Source of the DNA: Pseudomonadota bacterium
GTDB taxonomy: Bacteria > Pseudomonadota > Gammaproteobacteria > Burkholderiales > Gallionellaceae
Direction of reading: 5' to 3'
DNA: 6,487 nucleotides
Assembly (NCBI GenBank): GCA_021781695.1
Contig: JAJXWG010000099.1
Location: 1-6,487 of the forward strand
The number at the start of each line of letters is the position of its first letter. Within the stretch, counting starts at the first letter, position 1. Positions 1 through 6,487 of the stretch are shown one piece after another. Below the pieces are notes generated by a model, which was given only the letters and a program-made list of their open reading frames with translations, did no database searches and had not been told where the DNA came from. The translations under genes and the position numbers were made by a program.

Positions 1-399
1 CGCAGCGTTGCAAGATTATCACCCGAACGCGCACAGCGCCGAACGGAACATTGGCAGCAGGTTGCCATCTCGGCTTGCGAACAATGCGGACGCAATAGGT
101 TGCCATTGATACATGCGCCTATGGACATCATGACTTGGCTGGACAAGATGCGTCTGACTGACAGTAGCAAATTCATCCTGCTGCCGCAGGGTAACATTTC
201 ACTGCAAGCGCAGAAGAAGCCGGAAGGGATGGCCATATTGCTGATCGGTGCCGAAGGTGGATTTTCACAGGTGGAGAGCGAATCGGCGCAGCTTTCCGGC
301 TTTATTCCGATACGCCTGGGCGCGCGCATACTGCGCACCGAAACCGCTGCGATTGCCGGGCTGTCCGCACTGCAAACGCTGTGGGGAGATTTTTGTTAA
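1..399 (+). CDS. rsmE: 16S rRNA (uracil-1498-N3)-methyltransferase RsmE, C-terminal part
   Basis: The reading frame is open from base 1 and ends at TAA 397-399, so the N-terminal PUA-like domain and true start lie left of the window. About 132 residues are visible. They carry the RsmE signatures in order: an HWxQVAxSACEQCGR stretch (about nt 49-108), the SAM-binding knot motif IGAEGGFS (about nt 244-267), and LGARILRTETAAIAGL (nt 316-363) near the C-terminus. RsmE is a SPOUT-class (trefoil-knot) enzyme that uses S-adenosylmethionine to methylate N3 of U1498 in helix 44 of 16S rRNA in the assembled 30S subunit. One small deviation is seen: the motif usually written GPEGG reads GAEGG. The ATG at 100 is internal and is not a start. 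It heads a tight plus-strand run with the tautomerase and argA genes, 21 bases before the next ATG. Family assignment is firm. Confidence 0.93.
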   Translation, partial: RSVARLSPERAQRRTEHWQQVAISACEQCGRNRLPLIHAPMDIMTWLDKMRLTDSSKFILLPQGNISLQAQKKPEGMAILLIGAEGGFSQVESESAQLSGFIPIRLGARILRTETAAIAGLSALQTLWGDFC

Positions 400-408
400 C
401 GCTTGTAT

Positions 409-420
409 CAGGAGAACGTC
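409..420 (+). promoter_or_regulatory. ribosome-binding site of the small tautomerase gene
   Basis: CAGGAGAAC at 409-417 sits directly before the ATG at 421 and decides the start. The in-frame ATG at 403 lies upstream of this site and would bury the catalytic proline inside the chain. Nearly the same site (CAGGAGAAC at 610-618) precedes argA. Confidence 0.75.
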
Positions 421-606
421 ATGCCTTATGTCAATATCCGCATCGCAGGAAGATTGAGCCGCGAACAGAAAGCCAGGATCGCCGAGGAAATCACCGACAC
501 GCTGGCGCGCATTGCAGAAAAGCCCGCCTCATACACCTATATTGCCTTTGATGAACTGCCGGATGAAAATTGGGCCATCGCGGGCAAACTGCTTGACGAA
601 CAGTAA
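421..606 (+). CDS. 4-oxalocrotonate tautomerase family protein (61 aa)
   Basis: A 61-residue protein beginning Met-Pro, the size and N-terminus typical of 4-oxalocrotonate tautomerases. In this family Met is removed and Pro1 acts as the general base in keto-enol tautomerisation or related chemistry, in small beta-alpha-beta subunits that assemble into hexamers or dimers. Seen here: Pro2 (mature Pro1), NIRIAGR with a Gly-Arg pair matching the family's Arg11 region, EQKARIAEEITDTL as the helix, then TYIAFDELPDENWAIAGKLL as the second strand and C-terminal tail. By eye alignment, the Arg39 of classical 4-OT falls on Tyr, and Phe50 on Trp51. The NW-I-G ending resembles the uncharacterised branch of the family rather than the xylene/catechol-pathway enzyme. 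It is flanked by rsmE (21 bp upstream) and argA (15 bp downstream), with no aromatic-degradation genes, so the substrate is unknown. The ATG at 421 is preferred over the one at 403. Confidence 0.85.
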   Translation: MPYVNIRIAGRLSREQKARIAEEITDTLARIAEKPASYTYIAFDELPDENWAIAGKLLDEQ

Positions 607-621
607 GTACAGGAGAACAAC

Positions 622-1944
622 ATGCCGACTACAACCCGTCCCGCCGATTTTGTCGCGTGGTTTCGCTCCGTGGCACCCTATATCAACAGCTTCCGTGGCA
701 AGACCTTCGTCATCGCATTCGGCGGCGAAATGGTTGCCGACGGAAAATTTGTCGAACTGACCCACGACTTCAACCTGCTGGCTGCATTAGGCATACGGCT
801 GGTGCTGGTGCATGGCGCCCGCCCCCAGATCGAACAGCATCTTGCCAAGATGAATCTGGAAGACAGCTACCATCAGGGAATACGCCTGACCGATGCGGTG
901 ACCATGCAATGCGTCAAGGAGGCGGTCGGGCGGGTGCGTGTCGAGATAGAGGCGCTGCTTTCCATGGGGCTTGCCAATTCGCCGATGGCCAACGCCGACA
1001 TACGCGTGGCTGGGGGAAACTTCATCACCGCGCAGCCGATGGGCGTGATCAACGGCGTTGATTTGCAGCACACCGGCTGCGTGCGCAAGGTGGATGTCGC
1101 AGCCCTCAACGACCGCATGGAATTCGGAGAGGTGGTGCTGCTCTCGCCGTTGGGTTATTCCCCCACCGGCGAAGTCTTCAACCTCACGCTTGAAGATGTC
1201 GCCACCGCGACAGCCATCGCGCTGGATGCAGACAAGCTGGTATTCCTGATGGACGTCGACGGAGTGACGGACAAAAAAGGCGTGCTGCTCAAGGAACTGA
1301 CCATCGCCCAGGCGACAGCCGAACTATCCGCAAACCGGAAATTGCCGGACGATGTGAGCCTGTTTTTGCCCTGCGCGGTACGCGCCTGCGAGGCAGGCGT
1401 TGCGCGCACTCATCTGATCAGCAGGCACACCGATGGCGCCATCTTGCATGAGCTGTTCAGCAGCGAAGGCATAGGCACGATGATCGTGGAGTCCACGCTC
1501 AACACACTGCGCGACGCGTCGATAGAAGATGTCGGCGGTATACTGCAATTGCTGATTCCGCTCGAAGAGCAGGGCATACTGGTCAGGCGCAATCGCGAGC
1601 TACTGGAGCGCGAGATCGAGCGTTTCGTCGTGCTGGAGCACGACCACCGCATCGTCGGATGCGCTGCACTCTATCCTTTTCCGGATGAAGCCGAAGCCGA
1701 ACTTGCCTGCCTGGCGGTCGATCCTCAATACCGAGACCGCGGCTATGGAGAGGCGATCATGAACCACATGACGGCACTCGCCAAGACGCAGAAGCTGAAG
1801 AAACTGTTCGTGCTGACCACGCGCACCGCGCACTGGTTCCTGGAGCGCGGCTTCAAGGAAAGCGACACATCAGAGCTTCCTTCGCAGAAGAAGGCGCTTT
1901 ACAACTATCAGAGAAAATCCAAGGTGTTCGTCAAGAAGATTTAG
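622..1944 (+). CDS. argA: N-acetylglutamate synthase (amino-acid N-acetyltransferase)
   Basis: This 440-residue protein is full length for the classical two-domain ArgA (E. coli enzyme about 443). It transfers acetyl from acetyl-CoA to glutamate, the first committed step of arginine biosynthesis, in the cytoplasm. Residues about 20-275 form the amino-acid-kinase-like domain, which in this family binds the feedback inhibitor arginine: GKTFVIAFGGE near 26-36, LVLVHGARPQIE near 60-71, and LDADKLVFLMDVDGV near 201-215. Residues about 290-440 form the GNAT acetyltransferase domain, with the acetyl-CoA loop QYRDRGYG at 369-376 and FLERGFKES near the C-terminus. The start has a good Shine-Dalgarno, CAGGAGAAC at 610-618, 15 bases after the tautomerase stop. 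Likely co-transcribed with rsmE and the tautomerase gene. No ARG-box, leader or terminator is recognised. The stop lies 8 bases from the stop of the convergent TolC gene. Confidence 0.95.
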   Translation: MPTTTRPADFVAWFRSVAPYINSFRGKTFVIAFGGEMVADGKFVELTHDFNLLAALGIRLVLVHGARPQIEQHLAKMNLEDSYHQGIRLTDAVTMQCVKEAVGRVRVEIEALLSMGLANSPMANADIRVAGGNFITAQPMGVINGVDLQHTGCVRKVDVAALNDRMEFGEVVLLSPLGYSPTGEVFNLTLEDVATATAIALDADKLVFLMDVDGVTDKKGVLLKELTIAQATAELSANRKLPDDVSLFLPCAVRACEAGVARTHLISRHTDGAILHELFSSEGIGTMIVESTLNTLRDASIEDVGGILQLLIPLEEQGILVRRNRELLEREIERFVVLEHDHRIVGCAALYPFPDEAEAELACLAVDPQYRDRGYGEAIMNHMTALAKTQKLKKLFVLTTRTAHWFLERGFKESDTSELPSQKKALYNYQRKSKVFVKKI

Positions 1945-1952
1945 CTGATGAA

Positions 1953-3266
1953 TCAATGGAATGCCTGGTTGATCTTTGCCAGCTCTGCTTCGTCAAGCTC
2001 GCCTACTGCAGCCTTCAAGCGCAGCTCGCTCAACAGGTAGTCGTATTCGGCCTGATACAGGTCGCGGCGCGTCGCATACAGCTGTTGCTCTGCGTTCAGC
2101 ACGTCAAGGTTGGTGCGCACGCCGACCTCCTGGCCCAGCTTGCTCGAAGCCAGCACAGTCTCGCTGGAAACGAGCGCCTGCTGCAAGGCTTCAACCTGAG
2201 AAACACCGGATATCACGCCGAGATAAGCCTGTCTTGCCAGCTGGTCAACGCTGCGGCGTGAATTCTCCATATCCTGCCTTGCGCGATCTCGGTTTGCCAC
2301 GGCTTCGCGCGACCTGGACCTGATCATGCCGCCTTCAAAGATGGGCATGTTGAGCTGAACGCCCAGACTCTTGGTCGTGATATCGCTGGCCATGCTGCCG
2401 CCCATATTGCTGTTGGAATAATTCGCCACCAGGTCCACGGTCGGGTAATGTCCTGCGCGGTTTTTTTCCACTTCCTTTTCGGCAAGTTCGACGCCAGCGT
2501 GAGCTATGGTAAGCTGAGGATTGTTGATCTCTGCATTGCCCACCCACTTGTCCATCCCCACAGGCTGGGGCATTCCCGGTTTGAATTGCGCGCCAAGCGG
2601 CTTAAGATCATGCGGCTCGGCATTGATGAGCTGCTGCAGCGCACTGCGCTTGATTTCCAGATTGTTCTGTGCCGCGATCTGTTGCGAATAGACCTGGTCG
2701 TGGCGGGCCTGCGCCTCGTGAGTGTCGGTGATCGTGGCCGTCCCAACCTCGAAATTCCGCTTGGCCTGGGCAAGCTGCTCGTCAATGGCGGCTTTTTGCG
2801 CCTCGGCTAGTTCCACGCCATCCTGGGCCATCAGCACATCGAAGTACGCCTGCGCGGTGCGCAGCACCAGATCCTGCTCGGCGATTCTCAATTGCGCATC
2901 GGTTTGCGCAACCTGCAATTGCGCCTCGGTATAAGCCACCCAGTTCTGCTCCCGATACAGGGGCTGAACCATGGTCACTCCATAGCCATTGCTGTTGTAC
3001 CGATAGCTGCCGTTGATGACAGAGAGCGGAAATCCGAGATACTGCACGTTCTGATTGTTGGCCGTGGAGTTTGCATTCAGGCTGACGGTGGGCAAAAGCA
3101 GCGAACGGCCCTGCGGCAGCTTTTCGGCGCCTGCCTGCTGGGCCGCGCGCGCCGCTGCAATCACCGGGTCGTTGCGCTGCGCACTGTGGAAAATATCCAG
3201 CAGGTCGGTCGCCTGCGCGCTGTTTGACGCCACGGCCAGGAACAATATGAATGATTTTATTTTCAT
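1953..3266 (-). CDS. tolC: TolC-family outer membrane efflux/secretion protein
   Basis: 437 residues from the ATG at 3264-3266. TolC proteins are trimeric outer-membrane channels with a periplasmic alpha-barrel, joining inner-membrane pumps or type I secretion transporters to the exterior. Residues 1-19 form a short signal peptide (MKIKSFILFLAV, then SNSAQA before TDLLDIF). The body shows the two-fold OEP repeat: GVTMVQPLYREQNW (96-109) matches GVQLNMPIFEGG (302-313), and FEVGTATITDTHEAQ (172-186) matches QEVGVRTNLDVLNAEQ (379-394). The second is followed by the typical LYQAEYDYLLSELRLKAAVGEL tail. Long alanine/glutamine-rich helices lie between. A second in-frame ATG at 3279-3281 adds five residues (MSANP). 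Neither start has a strong Shine-Dalgarno. The gene lies 31-46 bp after the PCMT-like gene on the same strand, so it probably belongs to its operon. No cognate inner-membrane pump or periplasmic adaptor is in the window. Use of the symbol tolC is by family. Confidence 0.9.
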   Translation of the reverse strand: MKIKSFILFLAVASNSAQATDLLDIFHSAQRNDPVIAAARAAQQAGAEKLPQGRSLLLPTVSLNANSTANNQNVQYLGFPLSVINGSYRYNSNGYGVTMVQPLYREQNWVAYTEAQLQVAQTDAQLRIAEQDLVLRTAQAYFDVLMAQDGVELAEAQKAAIDEQLAQAKRNFEVGTATITDTHEAQARHDQVYSQQIAAQNNLEIKRSALQQLINAEPHDLKPLGAQFKPGMPQPVGMDKWVGNAEINNPQLTIAHAGVELAEKEVEKNRAGHYPTVDLVANYSNSNMGGSMASDITTKSLGVQLNMPIFEGGMIRSRSREAVANRDRARQDMENSRRSVDQLARQAYLGVISGVSQVEALQQALVSSETVLASSKLGQEVGVRTNLDVLNAEQQLYATRRDLYQAEYDYLLSELRLKAAVGELDEAELAKINQAFH

Positions 3267-3312
3267 CGGGTTCGCGCTCATTCGCTCAATATCGCAAGGC
3301 ATGCGGGCAGCT

Positions 3313-3957
3313 TCAGAATACGAACCGCTCAGGCTGCTGTGCATTCTGCAAAGGTGCAATGCAGGCTTCCATGATGTTGACCGTTTCAAAGACATCCGGA
3401 GCAACGCGCGTGATCAGCTTCGCCTCCATCACAGGCGCTTCGCCCACGATCGCAAACAGGCGTCCGCCGACATTCAGGCTGTCCTGAAAGGCTTGCGGCA
3501 ACACGGGCGTCGAACCGGTCAGCACGATGGCGTCATATTTCCCGCCCCAGCCGCGGGATGCATCCCCGATTTCCAGCGTGACATTCTCGCAATGATGCAG
3601 GCGCGCATTCGCCATGGCACTAAGCGCAGGTTCGATCTCGACCGAGGTGACATGCCCTGCAAGCGCCGCAAGCAAAGCGGTCAGATAACCGCTGCCGGTG
3701 CCCACTTCAAGCACGCGATCGCTGCGTTTGAGATGCAATTCCTGCAGCACACGCGCTTCCAGCTTGGGTTGCCACATGGACACGCCGTGGCCCAGCGGTA
3801 TTTCCATATCCATGAAGGCCATGGCCATTTTATTTTCAGGCACATAATGTTCCCGACGGATGCGATGGAGCAGTTCCAGTATTCGTGTGTCCAGCACGTC
3901 CCAGGGGCGAATCTGCTGCTCTATCATATTGAAGCGAGCCTGTTCCATATTCTGCAT
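3313..3957 (-). CDS. PCMT-family (protein-L-isoaspartate O-methyltransferase-like) protein, non-canonical active-site loop
   Basis: 214 residues, about the length of bacterial Pcm. The SAM-binding Rossmann fold is clear: motif I VLEVGTGSGYLTALLA (82-97), acidic post-I VEIEP (106-110), and YDAIVLTGSTP (141-151), matching the family's YDAI-TA-P segment. True Pcm enzymes methylate L-isoaspartyl residues in aged proteins and carry a GQTISQPY loop. Here the loop at 56-64 reads GHGVSMWQP: Gln-Pro is kept, but the TIS serine position holds Trp62 and the following Tyr is Lys65. Repair activity is therefore doubtful, while SAM binding looks intact. The N-terminus (NMIEQQIRPWDVLD) is of the type I associate with proteobacterial PCMT-like proteins beside tolC. 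Start choice is open: ATG 3955-3957 has AGGA only 2 bases upstream, whereas ATG 3946-3948 (three residues shorter) has it at 11. It is first in a minus-strand pair with TolC. Confidence 0.85.
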   Translation of the reverse strand: MQNMEQARFNMIEQQIRPWDVLDTRILELLHRIRREHYVPENKMAMAFMDMEIPLGHGVSMWQPKLEARVLQELHLKRSDRVLEVGTGSGYLTALLAALAGHVTSVEIEPALSAMANARLHHCENVTLEIGDASRGWGGKYDAIVLTGSTPVLPQAFQDSLNVGGRLFAIVGEAPVMEAKLITRVAPDVFETVNIMEACIAPLQNAQQPERFVF

Positions 3958-3989
3958 TTTCCTATCCAGTCAGTGAAGTTTCGTTTCGC

Positions 3990-4019
3990 AGTATAACAAC
4001 ACACGCAGCTCTGACTCAA
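3990..4019 (-). promoter_or_regulatory. putative sigma-70 promoter for the PCMT-like/TolC pair
   Basis: Read on the minus strand, a -35 TTGAGT (4014-4019) and a -10 TATACT (3990-3995) are separated by 18 bases. The -10 matches 5 of 6 consensus positions and the -35 matches 4 of 6. The predicted start of transcription lies near 3983, giving a leader of about 25-35 bases. It sits in the divergent gap between this pair and thiC. Assigned by eye only. Confidence 0.5.
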
Positions 4020-4028
4020 CTTAACTGC

Positions 4029-4057
4029 GCAGGCCGGGTTGCTTTTGGCCTGCTTTT
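4029..4057 (+). other. inverted repeat followed by TTTT (terminator-like hairpin or operator)
   Basis: GCAGGCC (4029-4035) and GGCCTGC (4047-4053) are perfect 7-bp inverted repeats with an 11-base loop. TTTT (4054-4057) follows on the plus strand. This looks like a short intrinsic terminator for plus-strand transcription arriving from the left, which would insulate the thiC leader from read-through. It could equally be a protein-binding palindrome, because it overlaps a candidate thiC -35. The T run is short, so the call is tentative. Confidence 0.35.
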
Positions 4058-4067
4058 CCAGTACCTT
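4039..4067 (+). promoter_or_regulatory. candidate thiC promoter
   Basis: TTGCTT (4039-4044) and TACCTT (4062-4067) are 17 bases apart, a fair sigma-70 layout. The predicted start near 4073-4076 would fall inside the outer part of riboswitch stem P1, which counts against it. The alternative is TATAAC (3992-3997) as a -10 with a poor -35, giving a leader of roughly 190 bases. A thiC promoter must lie between about 3958 and 4075, but I cannot fix which. Confidence 0.25.
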
Positions 4068-4070
4068 GCA

Positions 4071-4162
4071 CAACTCGCTGGGGGTCTTTGTCAGGTGTGC
4101 TGACAAAGTGAGACATACCCTTTGAACCTGTACGGATAATGCCGTCGTAGGGAAGCATCTTG
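4071..4162 (+). promoter_or_regulatory. TPP riboswitch aptamer (THI element) upstream of thiC
   Basis: The conserved THI-box elements occur in order. The P2 5' strand GGGGGU (4080-4085) pairs through GGGU/ACCC with 4117-4120. P3 is a perfect 9-bp hairpin, CUUUGUCAG (4086-4094) with CUGACAAAG (4100-4108) and a GUGUG loop. Next come the pyrimidine-sensing UGAGA (4109-4113) and the junction ACCCUUUGAACCUG (4117-4130). P5 is ACGG/CCGU (4132-4135 with 4142-4145), enclosing the pyrophosphate-sensor region GGAUAAUGC. P4 is CCU/AGG (4127-4129 with 4149-4151), and the hallmark GUAGGGAAGC lies at 4147-4156. Outer stem P1 (CAACUCGC with GCAUCUUG) pairs only in part. The element binds thiamine pyrophosphate and represses downstream expression. 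Its position just before thiC is the classical one. Confidence 0.95.
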
Positions 4163-4195
4163 ATGATGCTCCCTAGAATTTTAGGAACATCACTT
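4148..4195 (+). promoter_or_regulatory. riboswitch expression platform and thiC ribosome-binding site
   Basis: Two exclusive folds are readable. Fold A: UAGGG (4148-4152), a bulged A, and AGCAUC (4154-4159) pair with GAUGCU (4165-4170) and CCCUA (4171-4175) around a UUGAU loop. This 11-bp stem uses the P4/P1 3' strand of the aptamer, so it cannot coexist with the ligand-bound state, and it leaves the Shine-Dalgarno AGGAA (4183-4187) free. Fold B: CCUAG (4172-4176) pairs with UUAGG (4181-4185) across AAUU, and UGAUG (4164-4168) pairs with CAUCA (4188-4192), which covers the Shine-Dalgarno. I infer translational control: TPP favours B (off), its absence favours A (on). Fold A lacks a clean U tract, so termination is less likely. 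Confidence 0.6.
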
Positions 4196-6061
<1,866 letters not shown>

Positions 6062-6095
6062 TCGATAAGCGCCGAACAACCACCGGAATCTGAAA

Positions 6096-6487
6096 ATGAC
6101 CTTATTGCAAATCCTTATCCTTGCCATCGTTCAGGGTGCCGCCGAACTGTTGCCCGTATCGAGCTCGGCGCATGTGATCGTGGCCGAGAAGCTGATGGGG
6201 CTAGACCCGACCGCACCCGAAATGACGCTGCTGCTGGTGATGCTGCACACGGGCACGATGTTTGCAGTGATCTTCTTTTTCTGGAAATCCTGGCAGGAAA
6301 GCTTTTTCTCGTCCAGGCAGGTATTCTGGGAGACGGTGAAATTCATCATGGCAGCAACCCTGCTGACGGGCGCTGTGGGATTGACGCTCAAGTTCGCAAT
6401 CGAGAAATTCTTCATGAAGGACATTCCGCATGCGGAAATCGAGCTGCTTTTCGGCAACATGAATCTGATCTCTGCATCGCTTGCGGC
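6096..6487 (+). CDS. uppP: undecaprenyl-diphosphatase (UppP/BacA), N-terminal part
   Basis: The first 130 residues are visible and the frame is open at the right edge. UppP is an integral membrane phosphatase that recycles undecaprenyl pyrophosphate to undecaprenyl phosphate, the lipid carrier for peptidoglycan and other envelope polymers. Loss lowers bacitracin tolerance. Seen here: a hydrophobic first segment (LLQILILAIV), then QGAAELLPVSSSAH at 13-26, which fits the family's (E/Q)xxxE catalytic motif (Gln13, Glu17), the paired serines and His26. A second membrane segment follows (MTLLLVMLHTGTMFAVIFFFW), then a third (FIMAATLLTGAVGLTL). The other catalytic motif, PGxSRS, lies beyond the window. 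The text differs from the common EGxTEFLPVSSTGH form, so this may be a divergent subfamily. GGAA (6085-6088) is 7 bases before the ATG. No terminator is visible in the 34-base gap from thiC, so read-through is plausible. Confidence 0.88.
   Translation, partial: MTLLQILILAIVQGAAELLPVSSSAHVIVAEKLMGLDPTAPEMTLLLVMLHTGTMFAVIFFFWKSWQESFFSSRQVFWETVKFIMAATLLTGAVGLTLKFAIEKFFMKDIPHAEIELLFGNMNLISASLA

Noticed and set aside
100..399. A 99-residue gene starting at the ATG of position 100
   Set aside because: The frame is open upstream to base 1 and encodes further RsmE sequence, so this ATG is internal.
2889..2924. Direct repeat CAATTGCGC (2889-2897 and 2916-2924)
   Set aside because: It encodes two similar AQL-containing turns of a TolC coiled-coil helix spaced nine codons apart. 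Explained by protein repeat structure.
3055..3996. Open frame of 313 codons on the plus strand
   Set aside because: It is antisense to the 5' part of TolC and to the whole PCMT-like gene, crosses both gene boundaries, and has no recognisable protein features. Treated as a shadow.
4148..4182. The 11-bp leader hairpin as a rho-independent terminator of thiC
   Set aside because: Only a broken U stretch follows (UAGAAUUUU starting at the stem end), and the stem competes with the ligand-bound aptamer. An on-state role fits better than termination.
4160..4195. Upstream thiC start giving 12 extra residues
   Set aside because: This ATG lies in the riboswitch/expression-platform RNA without a Shine-Dalgarno, whereas the ATG at 4196 has AGGAA at good spacing.

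Overview
The window is a compact, moderately GC-rich stretch of a proteobacterial chromosome, made up almost entirely of recognisable core genes. Gene content and protein style (a full-length two-domain ArgA, a PCMT-like gene directly ahead of a TolC-family gene, ThiC behind a TPP riboswitch) point to a betaproteobacterium. A Nitrosomonadales/Gallionellaceae-like organism is my best guess. That placement is inference from family resemblance, not from a search. I see no mobile element, tRNA, rRNA, CRISPR array or phage gene.

Layout. (1) Positions 1-1944, plus strand, form a tight run: the C-terminal part of rsmE (16S rRNA m3U1498 methyltransferase, cut by the window edge), a 61-residue 4-oxalocrotonate-tautomerase-like protein, and argA (N-acetylglutamate synthase, first step of arginine synthesis). 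Gaps are 21 and 15 bases, and the last two genes share nearly the same ribosome-binding site, so this is probably one operon. (2) Positions 1953-3957, minus strand: a PCMT-family methyltransferase followed by a TolC-family outer-membrane channel protein, probably co-transcribed from a sigma-70-like promoter near 3990-4019. The TolC and argA genes meet tail to tail with 8 bases between them and no visible terminator. (3) Positions 3958-4195 form a divergent regulatory region. It holds the minus-strand promoter, a 7-bp inverted repeat followed by TTTT, and a clear TPP (THI-element) riboswitch. The riboswitch runs into a leader that can fold in two mutually exclusive ways around the thiC Shine-Dalgarno. 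(4) Positions 4196-6061, plus: thiC (HMP-phosphate synthase for thiamine). Then, after 34 bases without a visible terminator, the start of uppP/bacA (undecaprenyl-diphosphatase), cut by the right edge.

The genes serve separate housekeeping tasks: ribosome modification, arginine synthesis, envelope export, thiamine synthesis and cell-wall lipid carrier recycling. I do not see evidence for a new multi-gene system. The points most worth a second look are the PCMT-like protein, whose active-site loop has lost the canonical serine motif, and the readable two-state switch between the TPP aptamer and the thiC ribosome-binding site.
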